In this document: positions 44,778-56,317 of the stretch, piece after piece
Position numbering within the stretch: the stretch's first letter is position 1
How the letters are laid out: the number at the start of each line of letters is the position of its first letter
From: Legionella genomosp. 1
GTDB lineage: Bacteria > Pseudomonadota > Gammaproteobacteria > Legionellales > Legionellaceae
DNA: 64,000 nt
Direction: 5' to 3'
Assembly (NCBI GenBank): GCA_945878975.1
Contig: CAMCUM010000005.1
Span: forward strand, 1-64,000
Position numbers and translations under genes: made by a program
The notes under the pieces: model-generated
What the model was told of the DNA's origin: nothing
Database searches by the model: none
Seen by the model: only the letters and a program-made list of their open reading frames with translations

Positions 44778-45440
44778 TCAAATAATATCCCTAGTCGTAC
44801 TTGATGCAGGACAAAATACCCCTTGATAAGGAATGCTTCCCAAAAACGGATAAGCCAACCAGTGTTGCAATGTTTGCAAATTCTCAGCCTGTGCAAGCAT
44901 ATTAGGATCTAGGAAATTTGCAATCCAACCATGACAGGGAATATGTTGCTTTCGCAACGCGTAGGCCGTTAAAAGCGCATGATTCATACAACCCAAACGC
45001 ATGCCCACTACGAGCAATACTGGCATTCGGGTTTGCACCAAAAAATCAAGCCAAGTCTCTTGTTCATTCAACGGCACCAATAAACCACCTGCCCCTTCGA
45101 CCAGTAAATAATCCAAATCAGTTTTGGGGTAGGCCTCGTAAAAACTTTTTATCTTTGCCGCAGTGAACGCAACACCCTCCTCTGCAGCAGCTAAATTAGG
45201 GGATATCGGCGAACGCAAGGTCAAATGATTGATAGCGGATGGATTGTTACCATTGGCTTTCTCTAAACGCTGTACATCGTCATTCACCCAAACGCCCTGC
45301 TTTAAGTGACATCCACTCGCGATAGGTTTTAATGCGCGGGCGCGCATCTTTTGTTGGTGGAGATATTGCAACAGTGCTACCGTCACATAAGTCTTACCAC
45401 AATCAGTATCGGTCCCAGTGATAAAATAGGATTTGATCAT
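44778..45440 (-). CDS. bioD: Dethiobiotin synthetase
   Basis: The ATP-dependent ring-closing step from DAPA to dethiobiotin. 220 residues. P-loop FITGTDTDCGKTYVTVALL, KPIASGC, the VEGAGGLLVPL substrate motif and NH-type downstream residues. The start overlaps the bioH stop by 4 bases (ATGA). It is the last gene of the guaB-guaA-bioF-bioH-bioD run. Confidence 0.95.
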   Translation of the reverse strand: MIKSYFITGTDTDCGKTYVTVALLQYLHQQKMRARALKPIASGCHLKQGVWVNDDVQRLEKANGNNPSAINHLTLRSPISPNLAAAEEGVAFTAAKIKSFYEAYPKTDLDYLLVEGAGGLLVPLNEQETWLDFLVQTRMPVLLVVGMRLGCMNHALLTAYALRKQHIPCHGWIANFLDPNMLAQAENLQTLQHWLAYPFLGSIPYQGVFCPASSTTRDII

Positions 45441-46204
45441 CCTTGCTCCTTAATCCAATCTATAAACGCCGCGCGATGCGATAAAAAGGGCATATGCCCG
45501 GCATGCGGCAATAACGTATAATGAAAATGCGGATACGCTTGCTGTAACACAGGCAGCGTTTTACGCGGCACAATCCTATCCAATCGCCCAAACAAATAAG
45601 CAACCGGCATAGTCAACTGCGCCAAATGAGCCCGCAAATCCCAATTTTTCAAGACCATCAAACCTTCAAACAGGCCGATTTGACAATCGTCAGCCAAATC
45701 TAAGCTACTTACGTGCCGTGGGGCGTCGAAACTGCCGTTCTCATCCCACGTCATTCCCTCTGGCAACTGCGCTTGCACAAATCTTTGGCGAGTCATTTGT
45801 GGTGCCGCAGCAAAATCTTGATAGAAAAAATCTAAAGTCTCAAGTGCTATCCCAGCCCAATCCTCGGTACGTATAAAATACGGGGTTGAAGCAATCTGCA
45901 GTAATTTTTTGATGCGTTGCGGCGCTTCAGATGCCAAGCGCGTGGCAAATAATCCGCCTAAGGACCAACCTGCTATAGTAAAAGGCTCAGGAACTGCATC
46001 CAATAATTGCGCCTTAAACTCAGACCAGTCCAGCATGGGGCTCTCACCAAACCCAGGTAAATCCACCAAAAAAATCTGATAAGCTTGGGGTAAGACCAAC
46101 AAATCCGGCAAAATCGTCTGCCAAATATGCCTATCAAACCCCCAGCCATGCAAGAGTACCAAGGGTGCGCCACTGCCATAAGTTTGAATAGCCAAGCGAC
46201 TCAT
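45437..46204 (-). CDS. bioH: Pimeloyl-ACP methyl ester esterase BioH
   Basis: Removes the methyl shield from pimeloyl-ACP at the end of the BioC-BioH pathway. 255 residues, alpha/beta hydrolase. Oxyanion/active-site sequences: LLHGWGFDRHIWQ, nucleophile Ser in IAGWSLGGLFATRL, Asp in FGRLDRIVP and His in LPHAGHMPFLSH. It overlaps bioF (upstream) and bioD (downstream) by 4 bases each. The partner gene bioC is not in this cluster. Confidence 0.94.
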   Translation of the reverse strand: MSRLAIQTYGSGAPLVLLHGWGFDRHIWQTILPDLLVLPQAYQIFLVDLPGFGESPMLDWSEFKAQLLDAVPEPFTIAGWSLGGLFATRLASEAPQRIKKLLQIASTPYFIRTEDWAGIALETLDFFYQDFAAAPQMTRQRFVQAQLPEGMTWDENGSFDAPRHVSSLDLADDCQIGLFEGLMVLKNWDLRAHLAQLTMPVAYLFGRLDRIVPRKTLPVLQQAYPHFHYTLLPHAGHMPFLSHRAAFIDWIKEQG

Positions 46205-47328
46205 GCTTGCAGTACCTGAAATAAGTGGTCAATGTCCCCCAGGCTATGCTGGTAATTCAAAATAACGCGCAAACCCGTATCCTGTTTGCTCACAGTCGGT
46301 TGACGAATAGGAAAGCAGCGGATCTGCTGCGCTTGTAAAGCTTGTGCCGTAGACAGAGCCAAATGGGGGCAACCCAATTGTAATTGCTGAATAGGAGACA
46401 ATGAATCGCGCCAGCGTAAACCACTCGCTAGCGCGCGTTGACGAAAATAACCAATCAAATCTAGCAAATGAGCACGCCTGTCATCAGCGTCTCGTACCAT
46501 CGCCAAGACTTCTGATAAGCCATAAGCAAATGCCGGACTGATTGCGGTAGAATACACCGGTTGACGCGTCGCCTGCAGCAGCGCATCAATCCACATAGAT
46601 TTGCCCGCCACAATCGCACCAGAACCGCTCATTGCTTTACCAAATGGGATAACACGTAGTGGCACGTCTTCTTGGTTTAAACCAGCAGCCACGACACCGC
46701 CCATCCCCTGCGGGCCCATCACACCAAAACCATGTGCTTCATCTACGATGAAGCAAGCGTCTTTGCCTTTTAGCAAAGCCGCAATGTCAGACAATGGCGG
46801 CTGCAAACCACTCATACTGAAAGTTGACTCCGTCAATACCGCAACCGGCCCCGTACACTGCGCCAATTTTTGCTGTAAATCATTCAGATCATTGTGTAAA
46901 AAGCGGGTGTATCTTGCATTGCCCAGTCCTAATCCATCATAAATAGAAGCATGAATGGCTTTATCGATCAGTACATGCAGACCAAAGTGCACCAACAGAC
47001 TGACCACACTGAGGTTTGCAACATAACCAGATGAAAACAACAAACAGTCGTCCACACCCAAGGCCTGTGCAAAAGATTGTTCTAATAAACGATGGGTAGG
47101 ATGATACCCACAGAGTACCATCGACCCCCCACTGCCTGCTGGATAACGCTGAAAACCGGTGCGATACGCAGCGCGTACCCGGGCGTCATCAGCTAAAGAG
47201 AGATAATCATTGCAAGAAAAATCCAAGCATTTTTCTTGCGGGTTGGATATCACACGTGTGCGATACAAACCTTGCTGTTTGCGATCTGCAAGATAATCCG
47301 TTAATTTTTGTGAAATCGACTCGGTCAT
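46201..47328 (-). CDS. bioF: 8-amino-7-oxononanoate synthase
   Basis: A PLP enzyme joining pimeloyl-ACP and alanine in biotin synthesis. About 375 residues from ATG 47328, whose ATGA overlaps the guaA stop; a GTG at 47334 is also in frame. Motifs: [49 protein letters not shown], and the PLP-lysine region [17 protein letters not shown]. It follows guaA without a gap. Confidence 0.95.
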   Translation of the reverse strand: MTESISQKLTDYLADRKQQGLYRTRVISNPQEKCLDFSCNDYLSLADDARVRAAYRTGFQRYPAGSGGSMVLCGYHPTHRLLEQSFAQALGVDDCLLFSSGYVANLSVVSLLVHFGLHVLIDKAIHASIYDGLGLGNARYTRFLHNDLNDLQQKLAQCTGPVAVLTESTFSMSGLQPPLSDIAALLKGKDACFIVDEAHGFGVMGPQGMGGVVAAGLNQEDVPLRVIPFGKAMSGSGAIVAGKSMWIDALLQATRQPVYSTAISPAFAYGLSEVLAMVRDADDRRAHLLDLIGYFRQRALASGLRWRDSLSPIQQLQLGCPHLALSTAQALQAQQIRCFPIRQPTVSKQDTGLRVILNYQHSLGDIDHLFQVLQA

Positions 47329-48893
47329 TCCCACTCAATCGTAGCGGGTGGTTTACCCGATATATCATAAGTCACACGCGACACACCACGCACTTCATTG
47401 ATGATACGATTAGAAACTTGTCCTAAAAAATCCCAAGGTAAATGGGACCAATGCGCTGTCATAAAATCAACCGTTTCCACAGCACGTAAGGCAATCACGT
47501 ACCCATATTGCCGCCCATCGCCCATAACGCCCACGCTCTTAACTGGTAGAAAGACAGCAAAAGCTTGACTCACCTTGTCGTACAAATTAGCGGCGCGCAA
47601 TTCATCAATAAAAATAGCGTCTGCTTGACGTAAAATATCTGCATATTCCTGTTTGATTTCACCCAGTATTCTGACACCCAAACCTGGCCCAGGAAAAGGA
47701 TGACGTTGAATCATCGTTGCAGGCAAGCCTAATTTCAAACCCAGCTGCCGTACTTCGTCTTTAAATAAAAAACGTAGTGGCTCTACTAATTTCAACTGCA
47801 TGGTATCTGGCAAACCGCCAACATTATGATGCGATTTAATCACTTCGGAAATGCCTGCTTGCTGCGACAACGCAGACTCAATGACATCCGAATAAATCGT
47901 ACCTTGTGCCAACCACGTCACAGAAGACAATTTTTTGGCTTCGCGCTCAAAAATATCAATAAAAAGCTTGCCAATGATTTTACGCTTGGTTTCTGGACAA
48001 TCTTGCTTTGCCAAAGCAGCATAAAACTCTGCGGCGGCATTCACCCAAATGATATGAATCCCCATATGATCAGCAAACATAGCTTTGACATGCGCCATCT
48101 CATTTTGGCGCAAGAGTCCTGTGTCCACAAACACACAGACAAGTTGTTTGCCAATCGCACGATGTAAGAGTGCTGCTACAACCGAAGAATCGACGCCACC
48201 TGATAATCCCAAGAGAACACCGTCTGTGCCCACTTGCTCCCGCACAGTATCGATCATCTCATCGATAATATAATCGGTTGTCCAATGCGTCTGCGCATGA
48301 CAAATGTCCACCGCAAAGCGTCTTAAAATAGCCTTGCCTTGTGGGGTATGCGTCACTTCTGGGTGAAACTGCAATCCATACCAATGCTTTTGTTCATCGG
48401 CCATACCGGCAATCGACGTATTGGTAGTGGTCGCAATGACCGTAAAATTAGGCGGCACTTGAGTGACCTTGTCACCATGGCTCATCCAAACATCTAAACT
48501 TGGCTTATCTTGCTCCTCAAATACCACATCAGCAAACAAACCAGCGTGTTGAGGAATCGATAACTCAGCATAGCCAAACTCTCGCGAAGAAGATGCTTGC
48601 ACTTTCCCACCTAATTGAGCAGCCATCGTTTGCATGCCGTAACAAATCCCGAGCAGCGGTAACTGACAACTAAACACCCAATCCGGGGCACAGACAGTCT
48701 CTAAGGTCACACTAGATGGGCCACCCGACAAAATAACCCCGCAAGGCTTTAAATCCTGCAAGACATCAGCCTTGACATGGTAAGGATGAATCTCACAATA
48801 CACACCCATTTCACGGAGTCTGCGTGCAATCAACTGTGTATACTGTGAACCAAAATCTAAAATTAGAATGGGATTCTCTTTAATTAGCGTAAT
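47325..48893 (-). CDS. guaA: GMP synthase (glutamine-hydrolysing), probable AUU start
   Basis: Converts XMP to GMP. The family N-terminus (x5[15 protein letters not shown]) is preceded in frame only by ATT 48893 before reaching the guaB stop. That ATT has GGAGG 8 bases upstream, inside the last codons of guaB. The nearest ordinary start, ATG 48914, lies upstream of that site and lacks its own. With AUU the protein has 522 residues, close to E. coli (525). GATase: Cys in [13 protein letters not shown] in [11 protein letters not shown]-PPase loop [16 protein letters not shown]-terminal dimerisation domain ending KPPATIEWE. Confidence 0.93.
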   Translation of the reverse strand: MTLIKENPILILDFGSQYTQLIARRLREMGVYCEIHPYHVKADVLQDLKPCGVILSGGPSSVTLETVCAPDWVFSCQLPLLGICYGMQTMAAQLGGKVQASSSREFGYAELSIPQHAGLFADVVFEEQDKPSLDVWMSHGDKVTQVPPNFTVIATTTNTSIAGMADEQKHWYGLQFHPEVTHTPQGKAILRRFAVDICHAQTHWTTDYIIDEMIDTVREQVGTDGVLLGLSGGVDSSVVAALLHRAIGKQLVCVFVDTGLLRQNEMAHVKAMFADHMGIHIIWVNAAAEFYAALAKQDCPETKRKIIGKLFIDIFEREAKKLSSVTWLAQGTIYSDVIESALSQQAGISEVIKSHHNVGGLPDTMQLKLVEPLRFLFKDEVRQLGLKLGLPATMIQRHPFPGPGLGVRILGEIKQEYADILRQADAIFIDELRAANLYDKVSQAFAVFLPVKSVGVMGDGRQYGYVIALRAVETVDFMTAHWSHLPWDFLGQVSNRIINEVRGVSRVTYDISGKPPATIEWE

Positions 48894-48894
48894 C

Positions 48895-50418
<1,524 letters not shown>

Positions 50419-50579
50419 TCATAACTAAAAAAATATCCAGAAATCTGTGCGAATATAAAGTAGATTGGGCCTTAGCTCAAACTACATTAAATTCATGTAT
50501 GACGCCTATTGAATTGATAACCTAATAGCGTGTAGACTAATCCCTAATTGATTTTTAAAGAAAAATAGAGGAGCGTGTT

Positions 50580-51410
50580 TTGGCTAATATTATTGTGATC
50601 ACCTCTGGCAAAGGGGGCGTTGGAAAGACCACATCCTCTGCGGCATTGTCAACTGGGTTGGCTATGCGTGGCCATAAGACGGTCGTCATTGATTTTGATA
50701 TTGGATTAAGGAATCTTGACCTCATCATGGGCTGTGAACGCCGAGTTGTGTATGATTTTATCAATATCATCAACGGGGAAGCGACTATCCGCCAAACGCT
50801 CATCAAGGATAAACGGATCCCTGATTTGTATATCCTGCCAGCGTCACAAACGCGCGACAAAGATGCACTCACCTTAGAAGGCGTGCAAAAAGTCCTTGAA
50901 GATCTGGCGAAAGAATTTGAATACATCATTTGCGATTCACCCGCAGGCATCGAATCTGGCGCATTGATGGCGATGCATTTTGCAGACCACGCTATCATTG
51001 TGACGAACCCTGAAGTATCGTCCGTTCGCGACTCCGATCGTATCCTTGGTATTTTATCCAGCAAAACCAAGCGTGCAATGGAAGGCAAAGAACCCATTAA
51101 AGAGCATTTGCTCTTAACACGCTACAATCCAGAACGCGTAGAACGAGGGGATATGTTGTCTGTCCAAGACGTACAAGATATTCTTGCCATTCCCTTAATC
51201 GGCATCATTCCAGAGTCGAAAGCCGTCCTCAAAGCATCTAATACCGGCACGCCCGTGATCTTAGATGAAGAAAGTGATGCAGGTGCGGCCTATCAAGATG
51301 CTATCGCACGTTTCTTGGGAGAAGATCGACCCATGCGATTCATCAATGTAGAACGCAAAAATATATTTCAGCGTTTGTTTGGTAAACACAGGGAGGATGC
51401 CAAAGCATGA
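50580..51410 (+). CDS. minD: Septum-site-determining ATPase MinD
   Basis: A membrane-cycling ATPase that positions the division site. 276 residues from TTG 50580, preceded by GAGGAG at 6 bases. Deviant Walker A SGKGGVGKTTSSAAL, IDFDIGLRNLDLIMGCE, ICDSPAGIESGALMAM, TNPEVSSVRDSDRI and the amphipathic C-terminal membrane helix KNIFQRLFGKH. It overlaps minE by 4 bases. minC, usually the first gene of the operon, is absent here. Confidence 0.96.
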   Translation: MANIIVITSGKGGVGKTTSSAALSTGLAMRGHKTVVIDFDIGLRNLDLIMGCERRVVYDFINIINGEATIRQTLIKDKRIPDLYILPASQTRDKDALTLEGVQKVLEDLAKEFEYIICDSPAGIESGALMAMHFADHAIIVTNPEVSSVRDSDRILGILSSKTKRAMEGKEPIKEHLLLTRYNPERVERGDMLSVQDVQDILAIPLIGIIPESKAVLKASNTGTPVILDEESDAGAAYQDAIARFLGEDRPMRFINVERKNIFQRLFGKHREDAKA

Positions 51411-51694
51411 GTCTTTTCAAATACCTTCGTAAACGAAAACCTTCGACTGCGTCTGTTGCCAAAGAGCGCTTGCAAATAATCATTTCGCATGAACGTTCCA
51501 AACACAACACCCCAGATTGTTTACCTAAACTGACAGATTTACCCAAAATGCAAGAGGAAATCCTAAACGTCATTGCCAAGTATATCCCAATCGACCGTGA
51601 GAAAGTCAGTGTCAATTTGGAACGCTTAGGTGATAGCGCTATTTTAGAATTGAATTTTTCTATGGTAGATAAAGTGACGGAAGCAGTAGAATAA
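51407..51694 (+). CDS. minE: Cell division topological specificity factor MinE
   Basis: Stimulates MinD ATPase and drives its oscillation. 95 residues. N-terminal membrane-targeting MSLFKYLRKRKPSTASVAKE, MinD-binding helix KERLQIIISHERSK, and the C-terminal topological domain (VIAKYIPIDREKVSVNLE). ATGA overlap with minD. Confidence 0.95.
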   Translation: MSLFKYLRKRKPSTASVAKERLQIIISHERSKHNTPDCLPKLTDLPKMQEEILNVIAKYIPIDREKVSVNLERLGDSAILELNFSMVDKVTEAVE

Positions 51695-51737
51695 AAGAAC
51701 CGATAAAACCATAACTCTCCCGCGGGCAGTCTTGAGG

Positions 51738-51837
51738 ATCCCCTCATCCGCCCTGCCGGGCACCTTCTCCTTAGGTGCTACCCTGTGAACAGCGTAGGCC
51801 CCCTGGGGAAGGTGCCCGAATGGCAGATGACGGGATC
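51738..51837. repeat. 100-bp palindromic repeat (CCCTCATCCGCCC type)
   Basis: Left arm 51738-51771 (GATCCCCTCATCCGCCCTGC... GGGCACCTTCTCC) pairs with right arm 51806-51837 (GGGAAGGTGCCCGAATGGCA... GACGGGATC) with few mismatches. It is related to 34571-34613 and lies between the convergent minE and DUF1189 genes. Confidence 0.75.
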
Positions 51838-51864
51838 TCCCAGTACTTTGTAACCCATCCTGAA

Positions 51865-52746
51865 CTATGCCAATACCATCTGCTTACTTTCACGTTTTAA
51901 ACACAAAATAGCGTAACAAAAGTACAGAGAAATGCTTGCTAGTAAATACAAACCCATCAGAGGTAATTGACCAAAACTTAGGCTCATAATAAATATGCTC
52001 ACACCAGAGCCAGACGAGACCAACAATAAGCGATAACTGTTTCCAAAACTAATTTTATAGTTTAAAAACATATGGGCAACCACTTTTGCTAAAATTGCTA
52101 CAAATAGCAATAACACAGTAAATATGCCATATAAAAACCCCACTAAAGAAGGATAAATGGAAAAGAGAAAATACCATTTTGTTTGACCAATACCCGCTTG
52201 CTCAAGCCATGCACCTCCCGAAAACGAACCTGACTGAATCTCTGCGAAAGGTTGCATGGTTACATCTTTAGAATGCAAATTATCACTCTCGAACGGCGTA
52301 TCCTTAAAAAAAGAAGGTGCTGGCATTCTACTGTAATAACAATCAGCCGTAATAAACAACATCCAATGTGGATAGGCATAATTCACTTCCGTCAAATTCA
52401 CTTTATCGTCCACTACTATGACCACATCACCATTTTTGTTTTTTATCAAATAAGGCATGAAAGAGTCGAATGACAGTTTACCGTTTTTGATTTCAAATTG
52501 AGGCATTTTTTGCAAAGGGAATATGATCTGATCATCAAAATAAGCATTCAACATAAGTATAGATTTGATACTCAATGGTATCACGGCAATCGCGATAACA
52601 AGAAAAAAATATGCCAAGCCAAACCCGCGCCAGCGCTTACCAACATCAACATAAAGTCGACTGGAATAAAATGCCAGGTACAAAGCTTCCCAGTATTTAA
52701 AAACGCGGCGATCCATGGCATTTAGATTTGTTTTATTATTTTTCAT
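51865..52746 (-). CDS. DUF1189-type membrane protein
   Basis: 293 residues: an N-terminal helix (about 42-66, GFGLAYFFLVIAIAVIPLSI) after a Tyr-rich AFYSSRLYVDVGKRWRGFG leader, a periplasmic domain with PQFEIKNGKLSF (about 82-180), and four C-terminal helices (about 190-285). The leader and the 'P-x-I/F-x-I-x-x-G' start of the periplasmic part are typical of the DUF1189 family, of unknown function in Gram-negative bacteria. It stands alone between the minDE and gatCAB transcripts. Confidence 0.8.
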   Translation of the reverse strand: MKNNKTNLNAMDRRVFKYWEALYLAFYSSRLYVDVGKRWRGFGLAYFFLVIAIAVIPLSIKSILMLNAYFDDQIIFPLQKMPQFEIKNGKLSFDSFMPYLIKNKNGDVVIVVDDKVNLTEVNYAYPHWMLFITADCYYSRMPAPSFFKDTPFESDNLHSKDVTMQPFAEIQSGSFSGGAWLEQAGIGQTKWYFLFSIYPSLVGFLYGIFTVLLLFVAILAKVVAHMFLNYKISFGNSYRLLLVSSGSGVSIFIMSLSFGQLPLMGLYLLASISLYFCYAILCLKRESKQMVLA

Positions 52747-52876
52747 GCGTTATCATCTTAAGTTATAAAAGATAAAATGATTATGCTATAAACGGAGTCT
52801 ATTAACAATTAACTAGTACATTGACAGGAACGGTCTTGCTCGAATTCCTGCGTCGAAATTACTAAATGGAATAAAC

Positions 52877-53164
52877 ATGGCTATTACCACTAAACAACTC
52901 GAACATATTGCGCACTTAGCCTATTTAGATGTGGAGGACGTCGCACGTCAATTACAGGAATGTCGTGCCATCATTGAAGATATCCAACATCTCCAAACCG
53001 TCGATACTACCCATGTTTCCCCCTTGCAACACCCTACTTCAGTCACCCAATATTTACGCCCGGATAGTCGGGTGATCGTGCCAAACATCCATGATCTCGA
53101 ACAAACTGCACCAGAATTTGTTGACTGTGTATACAAAGTACCTCTTATAATGAAAGGCTCCTAA
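52877..53164 (+). CDS. gatC: Aspartyl/glutamyl-tRNA amidotransferase subunit C
   Basis: A small stabilising subunit of GatCAB. 95 residues. [20 protein letters not shown] is the usual start; [18 protein letters not shown] and LRPDSRV are conserved, and it ends [15 protein letters not shown]. It lies one base before gatA. With GlnRS encoded in this window, the complex presumably amidates Asp-tRNA(Asn). Confidence 0.95.
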   Translation: MAITTKQLEHIAHLAYLDVEDVARQLQECRAIIEDIQHLQTVDTTHVSPLQHPTSVTQYLRPDSRVIVPNIHDLEQTAPEFVDCVYKVPLIMKGS

Positions 53165-53165
53165 T

Positions 53166-54641
53166 ATGCTACATCACCTCAGTTTAAGTGCTTTAAGCCA
53201 AGCGTTACAAAGCAAAAAGATTTCTGCTGTTGAATTGTGTATGCATTATTTAAATCGCATCTCTGCATTTCAACCATTGAACGCATTCATCAGCATCGAC
53301 GAAGAACAAGCCATCCTGTCTGCCAAACATGCTGATCAACGTATTCATCAAGGCTTAGCATCTCCCTTGACGGGCTTGCCTATGGCACATAAAGACAATA
53401 TTTGCACACGAAATGCACTCACCACTTGTGGTTCTAAGATGTTGGCCAACTTTAGAGCGCCTTATGATGCAACGGTCGTAAAGCGTTTGAACGCTGAAGG
53501 TTGTGTTGTACTGGGAAAAACCAATCTTGATGAATTTGCGATGGGCTCTTCCAATGAAACCAGTTTTTTTGGTCCAGTTGCCAATCCATGGCAACGAAAT
53601 ACGGTGCCTGGTGGGTCGTCCGGTGGATCAGCAGCAGCGGTAGCAGCACGCTTGGTTCCTTTTGCCACAGGCTCCGATACAGGTGGTTCCATTCGCCAGC
53701 CTGCGGCACTCTGTGGTGTCAGTGGACTCAAACCCACTTACGGTTTGGTATCCCGCTATGGTTTGGTCGCTTACGCTTCTAGTTTTGATCAAATTGGCTT
53801 AATCGCCGCAAGTGCTGAAGATCTCGCGTTTACATTACCGGCTATTGCTGGCTTCGATGAATTAGACTCTACCTCCATTGCCTATAAAATTCCCAATTAT
53901 ATGGACACATTGAACCAATCTATTCGCTCTATAAAAATTGGTCTACCGTCCTGTTTTTTTCATCCGGAGGTGGATCAGACTATCCAATCTGCGGTTTGGA
54001 AGGCCATTGATGTCTTGAAGCAAGCTGGCGCGGAATTTGTCGAAGTGGATTTGAAGCACTATGCGCATTGGATCTCCTGTTATTACGCTTTGGCTTGGGC
54101 CGAAGCCTCTTCTAATCTGTCACGTTATGATGGCATTCGATTTGGCCACCGCAGCAAACATGCCGCGAACTTACGTGAATTAATCACCCATTCTAGAGCA
54201 GAAGGATTTGGATCCGAGGTCAAAAGACGGATTCTAACCGGCACCTATATTCTAGCTTCAGAAAACTTTGAGACACATTATCTGCAAGCACAAAAAGTGC
54301 GTCATTTGATTAGCCTAGAACTACAAGAAATGCTGTCATACGTTGATGTATTGCTTGGGCCTACTACGCCCACGGTTGCATTCCCAATCGGCGCATCAAC
54401 TTCCAATCCATTGATTTGCCAGTTATCCGATATTTTTACCGTTGCAGCCAATTTGGCCGGCCTGCCTGCGCTTTCGATTCCGATTGGTTTTCAAAACAAT
54501 TTACCGATTGGAATGCAATTAATTGGTTCTCACTTTTCTGAGGCCACTTTGTTACAAATCGCACACGCTTATCAAAAAGATACAGATTGGCATAATAGGA
54601 TTCCCCCTGATCATGCGTCTGATCAAACAGGAGCAGAATAA
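53166..54641 (+). CDS. gatA: Aspartyl/glutamyl-tRNA amidotransferase subunit A
   Basis: An amidase-signature subunit that releases ammonia from glutamine for the amidation carried out by GatB. 491 residues. Catalytic Lys in MAHKDNICT (about 78), cis-Ser in [13 protein letters not shown], and nucleophile Ser in [16 protein letters not shown]. The [20 protein letters not shown] and [12 protein letters not shown] segments are conserved. Its stop TAA shares a base with the gatB ATG. Confidence 0.97.
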   Translation: MLHHLSLSALSQALQSKKISAVELCMHYLNRISAFQPLNAFISIDEEQAILSAKHADQRIHQGLASPLTGLPMAHKDNICTRNALTTCGSKMLANFRAPYDATVVKRLNAEGCVVLGKTNLDEFAMGSSNETSFFGPVANPWQRNTVPGGSSGGSAAAVAARLVPFATGSDTGGSIRQPAALCGVSGLKPTYGLVSRYGLVAYASSFDQIGLIAASAEDLAFTLPAIAGFDELDSTSIAYKIPNYMDTLNQSIRSIKIGLPSCFFHPEVDQTIQSAVWKAIDVLKQAGAEFVEVDLKHYAHWISCYYALAWAEASSNLSRYDGIRFGHRSKHAANLRELITHSRAEGFGSEVKRRILTGTYILASENFETHYLQAQKVRHLISLELQEMLSYVDVLLGPTTPTVAFPIGASTSNPLICQLSDIFTVAANLAGLPALSIPIGFQNNLPIGMQLIGSHFSEATLLQIAHAYQKDTDWHNRIPPDHASDQTGAE

Positions 54642-56068
54642 TGAGCTGGGAAACGGTGATTGGACTTGAAGTTCATGCCCAATTGAATACAAAAACCAAA
54701 TTATTTTCCAATGCACCTACACTCTTTGGAGCCAGCCCAAACTCACAAGCTAATATCATTGATGCTGGATTCCCTGGTACCCTGCCTGTATTGAATGAAG
54801 CAGCGCTTCACCTAGCGTTGCAATTTGGTATGGCCGTTCAAGGCCAAATCAATCAATTGTCTTATTTCGAACGAAAAAATTATTTTTATCCCGATCTACC
54901 CAAAGGGTATCAAATCAGTCAATTTCGCCGACCGTTTATTCAAGGTGGCCATATTATGATAATAAGCCATCGCGGAGAACCACTACGTGTCACGATTACG
55001 CATGCCCATTTGGAAGAAGACGCCGGTAAATTAGTGCATACTTCACATGAAACACAAGTCGATTTAAACCGTGCCGGGGTGCCTTTGCTAGAAATTGTCA
55101 CGGCTCCTTGTTTGCGTTCTGCTGAAGATGTTGTGATCTACTTAAAAACCTTGAATCAATTATTACGATTTTTAAATATCTGCGATGGCAATATGCAGGA
55201 AGGCTCGTTTCGATGTGATGTAAATTTATCACTCAAACGTCCTGGTACACAAACATTAGGAACGCGCGTCGAATTAAAGAATTTAAACTCTTTTCGCTTT
55301 ATAGAAAAAGCGATATTTTTTGAGCAAAACCGCCAAGCCGCCCTACTGGATACACAACAACCCGTCATTCAAGAAACGCGCTTATATCATGAAGGGACCA
55401 ACACCACTATCTCCATGCGCGATAAAGAAAATGTCAATGATTATCGATATTTCCCAGATCCTGATTTGTTACCAGTATTTATTGAAGATAGCTTATTACA
55501 ACATCTTCAGACTCAAATGCCCGAGCTGCCAGAGCACATCCGGGAGCGCTTAGAAAAAGATGGCATCACCAACCCAGACGATATCGACTATCTATTATCT
55601 TCTCCCGCATTGATACGATTTTACGATGCCTGCAAACAGCACACACAAGCACCTGTGAAGCTCATGACCAATTGGTTAAAAGGACCTTTAGCAGCTGCGC
55701 TCAAAGAACAAAATCAGACCTTTGCCAGCATTACCGTTACCCCTCACCAATTGGGTAATTTGCTCTCGCGTGTGGCAGAGCGCAGTATTTCCGATAAAGT
55801 CGCTAAAGATATCCTACAACAATTATTCACCACTAACCAAGAAGTCGACGCCCTGATCTCCGGGAGCGGTTACCAGGCTCAAACTTTAGATTTAGAAGCC
55901 CTCAAAGCTCAGTTATTCGAGAACTTTCCCAAGCAAATTGCTCAATTCCAAGCAGGCGATCAAAAAGTGCTGGCCTTTTTAATCGGCCAAGCCATGAAAC
56001 TCACCAAAGGCCTGGCTGATCCCAAAGAAATCCATGCTTTTTTAGTGGATGCATTTAGGGTCGATTAG
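54641..56068 (+). CDS. gatB: Aspartyl/glutamyl-tRNA amidotransferase subunit B
   Basis: The kinase/transamidase and tRNA-binding subunit. 475 residues. [20 protein letters not shown] start, YFERKNYFYPDLPKGYQISQ, HLEEDAGKLVH, LNRAGVPLLEIVT, MQEGSFRCDVNLS, ELKNLNSFRFIEKA and YRYFPDPDL are all GatB signatures. The C-terminal YqeY-like tail domain is complete (FLIGQAMKLTKGLADPKEI). It is the last gene of gatCAB. Confidence 0.97.
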   Translation: MSWETVIGLEVHAQLNTKTKLFSNAPTLFGASPNSQANIIDAGFPGTLPVLNEAALHLALQFGMAVQGQINQLSYFERKNYFYPDLPKGYQISQFRRPFIQGGHIMIISHRGEPLRVTITHAHLEEDAGKLVHTSHETQVDLNRAGVPLLEIVTAPCLRSAEDVVIYLKTLNQLLRFLNICDGNMQEGSFRCDVNLSLKRPGTQTLGTRVELKNLNSFRFIEKAIFFEQNRQAALLDTQQPVIQETRLYHEGTNTTISMRDKENVNDYRYFPDPDLLPVFIEDSLLQHLQTQMPELPEHIRERLEKDGITNPDDIDYLLSSPALIRFYDACKQHTQAPVKLMTNWLKGPLAAALKEQNQTFASITVTPHQLGNLLSRVAERSISDKVAKDILQQLFTTNQEVDALISGSGYQAQTLDLEALKAQLFENFPKQIAQFQAGDQKVLAFLIGQAMKLTKGLADPKEIHAFLVDAFRVD

Positions 56069-56190
56069 ATTGCAACGATATTTTATGCCTATATAATGAA
56101 TTTAGTTGGCATTTTATATCAAAATAAAACCATCCAATCCAATCCTTGCAATAATATGCCCCCAAAAATAAGATACAATAATTTATATCA

Positions 56191-56290
56191 AATGTAGGTT
56201 GGACCTCGGCCCAACAACTGCGCGAAGCGCCACATCATCAAAGTATGGTGTGCTACCCACGCTTGTTGGGCCAACGGTCCAACCTACATT
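56191..56290. repeat. 100-bp palindromic repeat (AATGTAGGTTGG type)
   Basis: Arms AATGTAGGTTGGACCTCGGC...CCAACAA (56191-56217) and TTGTTGGGCC...GGTCCAACCTACATT (56263-56290) are near-perfect complements around an unpaired middle. A partial copy lies at 62789-62830. It lies in the 5' region of the MFS gene. Confidence 0.8.
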
Positions 56291-56317
56291 TAAATAAAGA
56301 TCTAATGTGGAGAAAAA

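Noticed and set aside
53355-53737. Minus-strand frames opposite gatA
   Set aside because: Shadows of a strongly conserved gene on the other strand.
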